Shown one piece after another: positions 1 through 5,168 of a DNA stretch of 6,438 nucleotides (position 1 is the stretch's first letter; each line of letters opens with the position of its first letter). This DNA comes from Deltaproteobacteria bacterium (lineage in GTDB: Bacteria; Desulfobacterota; Desulfobacteria; Desulfobacterales; Desulfatibacillaceae), in assembly GCA_019308705.1 (NCBI GenBank), contig JAFDHW010000205.1:1-6438 (forward strand), in the 5' to 3' direction. Both the position numbers and the translations under genes were made by a program. The notes beneath the pieces are model-generated. The model searched no databases, was not told the DNA's origin, and saw only the letters and a program-made list of their open reading frames with translations.

Positions 1-96
1 CACGCGATAGCTGCGTCAGGAGGCGGTCGCGGTACAAAAGTACAGCTTCCCTCCTCCTTCCTTGCTCTCGCGCGAATCGAACGCGTGAATAATCCG
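1..96. other. Left flank without recognised gene
   Basis: No coding frame here resembles a known protein. A short inverted repeat (CACGCG at 1-6, CGCGTG at 82-87) and a tiny GTAC-AAAA-GTAC hairpin are visible, but no T tract or promoter goes with them. The stretch is simply the DNA outside the decayed insertion sequence that begins near 97. Confidence 0.4.
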
Positions 97-144
97 GGCA
101 AAGGGAAAACGTCCTGTTTAAGCCAAAGGGAAAACGTCACCCCT
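97..144 (-). repeat. Left terminal iteron pair of the ISNCY-like remnant
   Basis: Two copies of a transposase-site-like motif occur 25 bases apart. On the plus strand the shared core is CAAAGGGAAAACGTC, at 99-113 and 124-138. The inner copy extends to ACCCCT and mirrors the right-end inner copy at 579-598. The outer copy is shorter and ends GTCCT. Together they form the left arm of a long imperfect terminal inverted repeat. Confidence 0.7.
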
Positions 145-158
145 CAGGCTTTCGGGTC

Positions 159-220
159 GCCGGGGTGGAGCCGCCTCCGACGAGCTTTGGGGGGGCCATT
201 CTCGGCGGCTCCACCCCGGC
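159..220. repeat. Perfect 17-bp inverted repeat inside the IS remnant
   Basis: The arm at 159-175 (GCCGGGGTGGAGCCGCC) is the exact reverse complement of 204-220, with a 28-base spacer. It lies just beyond the transposase stop codon on the minus strand (stop at 236-238). It could therefore be a terminator or a read-through barrier for the element, although no T tract follows on either strand. It could also be a structure used in transposition. Confidence 0.6.
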
Positions 221-235
221 TGCTTCGGATGCCGT

Positions 236-519
236 TTATGGGTAGTTTCCTTCTGCGGGCCTGGTTTTGGGTTCTCCCAATTTTGGATGGACGACATGGA
301 TCGAGCCATCGAACCATTGCTGCACCTGGACCCTGGCTTTGGCGTAGTGCCGCCGGTTGGCCGAGGGGAGAAGCTGCCGGCTCTTGCCTTCATAGGAGAC
401 GGTGTTGTCTTTTTGGACCGTACGTTTGAGCCTTTGCAGCGCTGATGCCGAGGGAAGCGGCCGCCTGGGCGTTTTGGAGCCTGCCTTCCATGGCGGATTA
501 CCTGAGCGATGGTCAACAT
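236..519 (-). pseudogene. Remnant ISNCY/IS1202-type transposase (HTH scrap joined to C-terminal tail)
   Basis: Three pieces of one transposase lie end to end in different frames. From ATG 519-517, with GGAGGGG as a possible ribosome site directly upstream (526-520), the first frame gives MLTIAQVIR. A one-base shift then gives MEGRLQNAQAAASLGIS from 491, which looks like the start of the helix-turn-helix of this family. A second shift gives a run beginning ALQRLKRTVQKDNTVSYEG at about 440 and ending AEGNYP at the TAA at 236-238. The latter part is the recognisable C-terminal tail of ISNCY transposases, with RTVQKDNTV, RRHYAKARV and WFDGSIHV. The whole DDE catalytic core, some 300 or more residues, is absent. 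It cannot make active transposase. The family name rests on remembered tail motifs, and IS481-like relatives are the main alternative. Confidence 0.7.
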
Positions 520-578
520 CCCCTCCGAACACATGGCTGGAACCTCCCTCCAAAAAGTGAGGCCCCAGCCTGCCAAGG

Positions 579-625
579 GGTGACATTTCCCCCTTGGCGC
601 TAAGGAGTGACATAATCGCTTTGGC
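579..625 (+). repeat. Right terminal iteron pair of the ISNCY-like remnant
   Basis: Two 20-base copies with starts 27 bases apart: GGTGACATTTCCCCCTTGGC (579-598) and AGTGACATAATCGCTTTGGC (606-625). They share GTGACAT and TTGGC. The inner copy is a close inverse of the left-end copy at 122-144, so the two ends are inverted relative to each other, as expected for IS termini. Confidence 0.7.
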
Positions 626-648
626 TGGACACACGCCCGTATAGAGGG

Positions 649-677
649 TTGACAAAAACCGCGGCCGGGTGTTTTAT
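649..677 (+). promoter_or_regulatory. Sigma70-type promoter of the tRNA-Met gene
   Basis: A perfect -35 box TTGACA lies at 649-654. A 17-base spacer follows, then TTTTAT at 672-677 as the -10 box (4 of 6 consensus positions). Transcription would begin near 684, about a dozen bases before the tRNA 5' end at 698. The -35 box starts 24 bp to the right of the last IS iteron, so the promoter lies outside or at the edge of the remnant element. Confidence 0.65.
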
Positions 678-697
678 GACTGGATGCCCCATGGTAA

Positions 698-770
698 GGG
701 CCCATAGCTCAGATGGAAGAGCCACCGGCTCATAACCGGTAGGTCCCTGGTTCGATCCCAGGTGGGCCCA
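698..770 (+). tRNA. tRNA-Met (CAU anticodon, elongator type)
   Basis: The 73-base cloverleaf folds completely. Acceptor 698-704 (GGGCCCA) pairs with 763-769, and the discriminator is A770. The D arm is GCTC/GAGC (707-710, 719-722). The anticodon stem is ACCGG/CCGGT (724-728, 736-740), with loop CTCATAA and anticodon CAT at 731-733. The T arm is CCTGG/CCAGG (746-750, 758-762), with loop TTCGATC. The 3' CCA is not encoded: TCG follows A770, so a CCA-adding enzyme is required. The first acceptor pair is a proper G-C, unlike the initiator tRNA, and the anticodon stem lacks the three consecutive G-C pairs of an initiator. A tRNA-Ile2 (lysidine at C34) shares this anticodon and is the main alternative. 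The gene is transcribed from the promoter just upstream. Confidence 0.93.
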
Positions 771-794
771 TCGCGGCCAAAACGGCCGCGATGG
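768..794 (+). other. Hairpin overlapping the tRNA 3' end
   Basis: CCATCGCGGCC (768-778) and GGCCGCGATGG (784-794) form a perfect 11-bp stem around the loop AAAAC. The 5' arm includes the last two acceptor bases and the discriminator of tRNA-Met. No T run follows, so it is not a standard intrinsic terminator. It may guide 3' processing or slow exonuclease trimming. Confidence 0.55.
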
Positions 795-895
795 CACGCC
801 GGTCCGGGACGGATTGCTCATGCGAAGGATGTATTTTCCCCAAAAACCGTTTCAAACATACATTGCCAAACGGCCAAGGACCTCAGGGTCCGGAC

Positions 896-925
896 AAGGC
901 GTGGTGGTTTCCACCGCGCCTTTTT
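896..925 (+). terminator. Intrinsic terminator after the tRNA-Met gene
   Basis: GGCGTGGTGG (898-907) pairs with CCACCGCGCC (911-920) through ten pairs including one G-U, around a TTT loop. Five Ts follow at 921-925, and AA at 896-897 extends the stem against the first Ts. It ends the tRNA transcript on the + strand. It stops only 12 bases before the ATG of the Nif3-like gene, so that gene would need read-through or an unseen promoter. Confidence 0.8.
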
Positions 926-937
926 GCGTGACAGCCC

Positions 938-1667
938 ATGGAAAACCCGCCTGAAACCACGGCCAAGGACGTGCTCGCGGTGCTGGACTCCCTGGCCCCG
1001 CCCGACTTGGCCGAGGAATGGGACAACGTGGGGCTCATGGTGGGAGACCCCTCCTGGCCCGTCACGCGGATCCTTCTGGCCTTAGACCCCCTTGAAACGG
1101 TGCTGGAAGAAGCGGCGGACAAGGGGTGCGACTGCGTGGTCACCCACCATCCGCTTTTTTTCAAGCCCTTGAAAAAACTGGATCTTTCCCAGCCAGGGGC
1201 CAGGGTGGCGGCCCTTTGCATCCAGGCAAAAACGTCCTTATTTTGTATGCACACCAACCTGGACAAGGCCGCGGGCGGGGTGAACGCCGTATTGGCAAAG
1301 TGTCTCTCGTTGGCGGGCGTGTGCGGCATGGGACCATGCGGCCCGGAAGACGCGCCGGGAAAAGACGGCTTTCTGGGGCTATGGGGAAGCCTTCCCTCGC
1401 CCATGCCCCTGGCCGAGTTCGCGTCCTTTGCCGGAAAAAAACTTTCGGCCGGGCAGGTCCGGGTTTCCGGTCCCCGCGATCTCGTGGTGACGCGGGCGGC
1501 GGTGTGCGCGGGCAGCGGTGGCTCCCTCCTGGAGGAGTTCTTCAAAAGCCCGGCCCAGGTCCTGGTTTCCGGGGACTTGGGATATGTCCGAAAAATTCGC
1601 CGGGCTTGGCCGGGCGGTGGAAATATTGGTGTCGGAGAACGAAAAGGACCCCTTTGCCCTTTCCTGA
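938..1667 (+). pseudogene. Nif3/YbgI-family dinuclear metal-centre protein, broken by a 3' deletion/frameshift
   Basis: Residues 1-216 match the Nif3-like family (often annotated GTP cyclohydrolase 1 type 2). They contain EEWDNVGLMVGD (residues 26-37), the metal-binding VTHHPLFF (His70, His71), HTNLDKA (Asp109) and VSGDLGY (210-216). Family members then continue through a segment with a GH-x-x-SE motif that supplies the remaining His and Glu metal ligands. Here that segment is missing. The true C-terminal end appears in the next frame from 1584, reading MSEKFAGLGRAVEILVSENE and ending DPFALS at the TGA at 1665-1667. The original frame runs on without homology to 1807, 119 bases into the next gene. 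Inference: a deletion of roughly 25-35 codons, not a multiple of three, at about 1584. Two metal ligands are lost, so the product is probably non-functional. There is no Shine-Dalgarno sequence before ATG 938. The downstream zinc-ribbon gene follows 21 bases after the ancestral stop, so the two likely formed an operon. A sequencing artefact cannot be excluded. Confidence 0.8.
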
Positions 1668-1677
1668 GGGCCGAGGC

Positions 1678-1683
1678 AGGAGG
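1678..1683 (+). promoter_or_regulatory. Ribosome binding site deciding the zinc-ribbon gene start
   Basis: A perfect AGGAGG is present. ATG at 1684 meets a stop after two codons (ATG TGT TGA). GTG at 1686 leaves only 2 bases of spacing. TTG at 1689, in the same frame as the GTG, leaves 5 bases and is the most plausible start. Confidence 0.65.
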
Positions 1684-1688
1684 ATGTG

Positions 1689-2411
1689 TTGAGAGATCAA
1701 ATCGCCCATCTGGTTCAGCTGCAGGATATCGACAACGAGGCGGTGGCGGTCAAAAGCCGCCTCAAGGTATGCGCCGACCGCATCAGGGACCTGGAGAACA
1801 AGCTTAAGGACTTGTCCTTGCGCATCCAGGCCAAGGAGGAGGAAAGGGAGGAGATCTCCTCCCGGCAAAAGGACCTGGAACAGAAGATCGAGGACGCCAC
1901 CCGCCTGGCCAAGAAGGCGGAAAAGCGCCTCATGGACATCAAGACCACCAGGGAATACCGGGCGCTCCAGCGGGAGCTGGATGACAGCAAAGGCTCGATC
2001 AAGGAAATGGAGGACGAAAGCGTCCAGTGCATGGAGCAGATCGAGGAGCTGGATGCCGTCATTTCCGTGCTCAAGAAGGAACACGACGAGATCAACCGGG
2101 TCTACCAGACGGAAAGGGAAGAGGCCGAGGCGGAGATGAAGGAAAAGGAGGGCTGGCTGAAAAAGCTGACCTCCTCCCGGGAGAAGATCGCCGACCAGTT
2201 GGAGCCCCGGCTGTTCAACCGCTACGAGGCCATCTTGCGCTCCTTGTCCAACCAGGCGGTGGTGCCGGTGGAAGCCATGGTCTGCAAGGGCTGCAACATG
2301 AACATCCCGCCCCAGACCTACAACGAGCTGCAACGGGGCGACGAGCTGAAATTCTGCCCCCACTGCGAGCGGATTCTTTATTACAAGGACACCGGCGACA
2401 ATGTGGAATAA
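1689..2411 (+). CDS. Coiled-coil protein with C4 zinc ribbon (DUF164/CdsZ-like)
   Basis: The 240-residue product has two parts. Residues 1 to about 180 are heptad-rich and strongly charged, predicting a long helical hairpin. They include the family signature DIKTTREYRALQREL (about residues 83-97). Residues about 190-232 form a zinc ribbon with Cys199-x2-Cys202 and Cys223-x2-Cys226 (CKGC, CPHC), preceded by VVPVEAMVC and containing the typical IPPQTYNEL. Known members of the family, such as Helicobacter HP0958 and Chlamydia CdsZ, act as chaperone-like partners in flagellar or type III secretion. For most bacteria the role is unknown, so no specific function is claimed here. No signal peptide or membrane segment is seen; it is likely cytoplasmic. 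The TTG start was chosen for spacing from AGGAGG; GTG 1686 would add one residue. It lies directly behind the broken Nif3 gene, a common pairing, and rnpB begins 55 bases downstream. Confidence 0.9.
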   Translation: MRDQIAHLVQLQDIDNEAVAVKSRLKVCADRIRDLENKLKDLSLRIQAKEEEREEISSRQKDLEQKIEDATRLAKKAEKRLMDIKTTREYRALQRELDDSKGSIKEMEDESVQCMEQIEELDAVISVLKKEHDEINRVYQTEREEAEAEMKEKEGWLKKLTSSREKIADQLEPRLFNRYEAILRSLSNQAVVPVEAMVCKGCNMNIPPQTYNELQRGDELKFCPHCERILYYKDTGDNVE

Positions 2412-2422
2412 TTATTGTAATG

Positions 2423-2462
2423 GCACCCAAGAAGAAAACCGGCCCCCCGGCCGGTAGGGTGC
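2423..2462 (+). other. GC-rich nested hairpin between the zinc-ribbon gene and rnpB
   Basis: GCACCC (2423-2428) pairs with GGGTGC (2457-2462), and inside it ACCGGCC (2438-2444) pairs with GGCCGGT (2449-2455). No T tract follows, so it is not a standard terminator. It may be a processing or attenuation structure in the rnpB leader. An AT-rich patch with TGTAAT at 2416-2421 could be a -10 box for rnpB, but I see no matching -35 box. Confidence 0.4.
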
Positions 2463-2466
2463 GGGC

Positions 2467-2839
<373 letters not shown>

Positions 2840-2866
2840 ACCCGAACCACAAACCCGAAAGCGCCC

Positions 2867-4231
2867 ATGCCGGGAAACGAAACGAAAACCAGGCAACACG
2901 GCCGCCTCGCCCGCGAGATCGCGGTATCCGACGCAACGCGAGTAGAGCTTTCCTTCCAGCAGAAGGCGGGCATCTTCTCCCACGATTACCTGAAGTGTTG
3001 CGCCTACCTCCTCTCCGTGGAGCCCAGCCGCTACACCTACACCAAAAAGCTCTACTCCAAGCTCATCGAAACCTCCTCCATCCTGGAGGACCTGCTGGAC
3101 TTCCACGGGGCCAAGAACAACCGCACCTGGTACTACTACCGCGAGCTGTGCGCCGCGGTGCGCCACCTGGCGCGGGCCGCCTATTCGCTGAAGCACATCG
3201 TCAACCGCCTGCCCTTCTACGACCTGGGCGACACCTCGGACTTCGAAAAGGAGGGCGACGCCACCCATGATTTTTTGGTGACCTCCCTCCAGAAGCTGGC
3301 CCCGGCCATCCTGCAAGAGGCCGGAAAGCTCAAGCTGCCCATCCCGAAAGACGCCTACACGGTGGAGGATTTCCCCCGCATCTCCACCCCGGACCTGCTG
3401 AAGCCGGACATCGACGACGAGGAAACCGGCCAGAAGACCCGGAGCATCGTCAAGCTGTCCACGGACTTCATCAACATCTCCAAGTCCTTTGAGGACATGG
3501 GCGTGAACCGCCCGCTCACCGTGCGCGAAATCCGCCGCATAGTCCCCGCCTCGGTGAACGAGGTGGAAATCCGGCGCTTCGAGATGGTGGTGCACAACCT
3601 GCAGTCCGCGTTCGACTCCTACGTGATCATCGGCGGGTTCCGCAGGGGCAACCGGCGGCTCAAGCGCCTGCGGGGCTACTTCTCCGTGGTGCTGCACCTG
3701 CTGGAAGTGGCGGGGAGCCTTTTGCACCTCTACGAGCGCCACCTTCACGGGGTGGGATTCAAGAGCGTGTACAAGAAAGTGAGAAACCGGCTTTCCGAAC
3801 TGGTGGACCCGGACGTGCTCCTGGACCGCACCGTGAACCACGCCCTGCTTTACGCCAACTCCTTCCTGGAGCAGGGCAAGGACCTTGCCCGGGAGGTGCT
3901 GGACGAAAACCTGGAGCGCGGCTCCATCACCGTGGGCGTGCCCGAGACCATGGGGTTCCACTCCCGGCCGTCGCTCCTGGTGGCCAAAGTGGTGCAGCAC
4001 TACGGCGGCAAGGTGGAGCTGGTGGTGGGCGACCACCGGTTCGACGCGGGCAGCGTGCTGGACGTGCAATGGGCCGGCGGCAAGATCAAGAAGGAGAACA
4101 TCAAGAAAGTGGTGTTCACCGGCGACCGCCGAGCACTCAAGGACCTGGCCGTGCTGGCCTCGGTGAACTACGGAGAAGACGCCATGGGCCGCGGCATCGA
4201 ACTGCCCAAGGAACTGGACTATTTGCGATGA
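2867..4231 (+). CDS. Large helical protein with C-terminal HPr-like phosphocarrier domain
   Basis: The 454-residue product has a C-terminal domain (about 352-445) that matches HPr of the phosphotransferase system. GFHSRPS places the phosphoacceptor histidine at His365, in the position of His15 of HPr. Ser396 lies 31 residues further on, exactly where the regulatory Ser46 sits. Residues 30-345 are predicted mostly helical, rich in aromatic and basic residues (for example TWYYYREL at 87-94 and GFRRGNRRLKRLRGYF at 257-272). I do not recognise this region as a known domain. No signal peptide or transmembrane segment is apparent. ATG 2867 is the only good start; no Shine-Dalgarno sequence precedes it. 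It begins 27 bases after rnpB, and its stop overlaps a mini-ORF leading to ispD. No enzyme I or PTS permease gene is in the window, so the phosphodonor and target are unknown. The role could be regulatory, sensing phosphoenolpyruvate status, rather than sugar uptake. Confidence 0.85.
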   Translation: MPGNETKTRQHGRLAREIAVSDATRVELSFQQKAGIFSHDYLKCCAYLLSVEPSRYTYTKKLYSKLIETSSILEDLLDFHGAKNNRTWYYYRELCAAVRHLARAAYSLKHIVNRLPFYDLGDTSDFEKEGDATHDFLVTSLQKLAPAILQEAGKLKLPIPKDAYTVEDFPRISTPDLLKPDIDDEETGQKTRSIVKLSTDFINISKSFEDMGVNRPLTVREIRRIVPASVNEVEIRRFEMVVHNLQSAFDSYVIIGGFRRGNRRLKRLRGYFSVVLHLLEVAGSLLHLYERHLHGVGFKSVYKKVRNRLSELVDPDVLLDRTVNHALLYANSFLEQGKDLAREVLDENLERGSITVGVPETMGFHSRPSLLVAKVVQHYGGKVELVVGDHRFDAGSVLDVQWAGGKIKKENIKKVVFTGDRRALKDLAVLASVNYGEDAMGRGIELPKELDYLR

Positions 4232-4290
4232 CGACCCGAACCCCCGCCGCCTTCCCCAAACCCCCTTTCCCCACGCTTTTTACGTCATGA
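4228..4290 (+). CDS. 20-codon bridging ORF, possible coupling peptide
   Basis: Its ATG (4228-4230) overlaps the TGA of the HPr-domain gene in an ATGA, and its own TGA (4288-4290) overlaps the ATG of ispD in a second ATGA. The predicted 20-residue peptide begins MTTRTPAAF and ends PTLFTS, with five prolines. It has no recognisable domain and no separate Shine-Dalgarno sequence. ispD also lacks one, so the ORF could hand terminating ribosomes on to ispD. It may equally be chance in an intergenic stretch of 55 bases. Conservation in relatives would decide. Confidence 0.4.
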   Translation: MTTRTPAAFPKPPFPTLFTS

Positions 4291-4979
4291 ATTGCGCGGT
4301 CATCGTGGCCGGCGGCTCCGGCGTGCGCATGGGCGCAGACGTGCCCAAACAGTATTTGCCGCTGCTGGGCGTTCCCATCCTGGCCCGCACCCTCGCCGCG
4401 TTCGCCCGGTGCCCCGACATCCACCAGGTGGTCCTGGTGGCCCCGGAGCCGGATTTTGACCGCATCACCGGAAACATCCTCCCCCTGGTGGAAACCGGCG
4501 TGGCCGTGCGCATGGCCCCTGGCGGCAGCCGCCGCCAGGAATCCGTGTACCACGGCCTTCTGGCCGCCCGGGACCTGGAAGCCGAAATCGTGGCCATCCA
4601 CGACGCTGTCCGGCCCCTGGTCTCGCCCGGGGACATCTCCCGCTGCATCGAAACCGCCAAAACCCGCGGCGCCTGCCTCCTGGCCGCCCCGGCCACGGAT
4701 ACCCTGAAACGCGCCGACGAAAACCTTTTGGTCACCCAAACCCTGGACCGCACAAACGTCTGGCTGGCCCAGACCCCCCAGGCTTTCGTCCTCTCCCTCA
4801 TCCTGAAGGCCCACCAAACCGCCCTGGAACAAGGAATCACCGCCACGGACGACGCCGCCCTCGCCGAACACGCCGGCCACCCGGTCACCATCGTCCCCTC
4901 CACCCCCAAAAACCTGAAAATCACCACCCCCCAGGACCTGGTGATAGCAGAAGCGTTGTTGAGGGCAGAGGAGGCCTAG
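4287..4979 (+). CDS. ispD: 2-C-methyl-D-erythritol 4-phosphate cytidylyltransferase
   Basis: IspD transfers CMP from CTP to 2-C-methyl-D-erythritol 4-phosphate, giving CDP-methylerythritol, the third step of the MEP route to isoprenoid precursors. It acts in the cytosol as a homodimer. The 230 residues are the normal length for a single-domain IspD. Visible motifs: AVIVAGGSGVRMGADVPKQY at residues 4-23, with Arg14 and Lys21 in the positions of the catalytic Arg/Lys of the nucleotide loop; GGSRRQESVYHGL (79-91); IHDAVRPLV (104-112) with Asp106 as metal/CTP ligand; ATDTLK (136-141); QTPQAF (162-167); TDDA (187-190); and NLKITTPQDL (209-218) with Lys211 matching the conserved substrate-contacting Lys. 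The frame stops at 4979, so it is not an IspDF fusion, and no ispF follows in the window. No Shine-Dalgarno sequence is seen; the ATG overlaps the stop of the 20-codon ORF. Confidence 0.96.
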   Translation: MNCAVIVAGGSGVRMGADVPKQYLPLLGVPILARTLAAFARCPDIHQVVLVAPEPDFDRITGNILPLVETGVAVRMAPGGSRRQESVYHGLLAARDLEAEIVAIHDAVRPLVSPGDISRCIETAKTRGACLLAAPATDTLKRADENLLVTQTLDRTNVWLAQTPQAFVLSLILKAHQTALEQGITATDDAALAEHAGHPVTIVPSTPKNLKITTPQDLVIAEALLRAEEA

Positions 4980-4997
4980 GAACCCTTTCCCCGGTTC

Positions 4998-5016
4998 GGG
5001 AATGCTTCGCGTTCCC
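4998..5016 (+). terminator. Possible weak terminator hairpin after ispD
   Basis: GGGAATGC (4998-5005) can pair with GCGTTCCC (5009-5016) around a three-base loop, including one G-U pair, 18 bases after the ispD stop. It is followed by CCGG and an A run rather than Ts, so it is a poor match to an intrinsic terminator on the + strand. On the minus strand the T run falls on the wrong side of the hairpin. Confidence 0.25.
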
Positions 5017-5131
5017 CCGGAAAAAAATGGGGGTTTGTTGCGGTGCGGGCCAAGCAGAAAAATTGGGTAGTGTCCAGAGTTTTTCGCACTTTTGTTTTGG
5101 GCTATAGCGCCTCGGGTCTGGGGTTCGGGAC

Positions 5132-5159
5132 CTCCCCTGGGGCCATGGCCCCAGGGGAG
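5132..5159. repeat. Perfect 28-base palindrome after the transposase stop
   Basis: CTCCCCTGGGGCCA (5132-5145) is followed directly by its exact reverse complement (5146-5159). It lies 9 bases beyond the transposase stop codon (TCA at 5169-5171 on the plus strand). Its place suggests a hairpin that ends or protects the transposase mRNA, or blocks read-through. No T tract follows on the minus strand. It could also cruciform as DNA. Confidence 0.6.
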
Positions 5160-5168
5160 CGGCGGTGC

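Larger units (their letters stand above)
97..625 (-). mobile_element. Internally deleted ISNCY/IS1202-like element (MITE-like remnant)
   Basis: Seen: both ends carry two tandem copies of a motif that reads outward from the element, of the form GGTGAC-AT/GT-TTTCCCTTTGGC. The left copies lie at 97-115 and 122-144 (25-base period, minus strand); the right copies lie at 579-598 and 606-625 (27-base period, plus strand). Between them lies only about 430 bp, holding a fused N-terminal and C-terminal scrap of a transposase on the minus strand. Known: ISNCY elements of the IS1202 type usually span well over 1 kb and encode a transposase of roughly 400 residues, so most of the catalytic region is missing. 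Inference: this is a non-autonomous, internally deleted derivative that a related transposase might once have mobilised. The exact tips and any target-site duplication could not be fixed. Confidence 0.7.

Noticed and set aside
67..90. T-arm-like sequence on the minus strand (CGCG-TTCGATT-CGCG)
   Set aside because: No acceptor, anticodon or D arm can be built around it, and the sequence upstream on that strand belongs to the IS remnant. It is probably chance.
812..842. Promoter for the Nif3-like gene (TTGCTC with TATTTT)
   Set aside because: The two boxes are only 12 bases apart, and a strong terminator (896-925) lies between them and the gene.
938..1807. Taking the Nif3-like frame to its open end as an intact 289-residue protein
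   Set aside because: After 1585 the frame loses all family resemblance and overlaps 119 bases of the next gene, while the family-like C-terminus is present in another frame.
1542..2363. Minus-strand open frame of 273 codons opposite the zinc-ribbon gene
   Set aside because: The Leu/Val/Gly/His-rich translation is the typical complement of a coiled-coil gene. The opposite strand has a strong ribosome site and family motifs.
4998..5036. CRISPR-like or riboswitch-like structure after ispD
   Set aside because: There are only short hairpins and a C-run/G-run pair (5014-5018, 5029-5033). There are no spaced repeats and no conserved riboswitch core.
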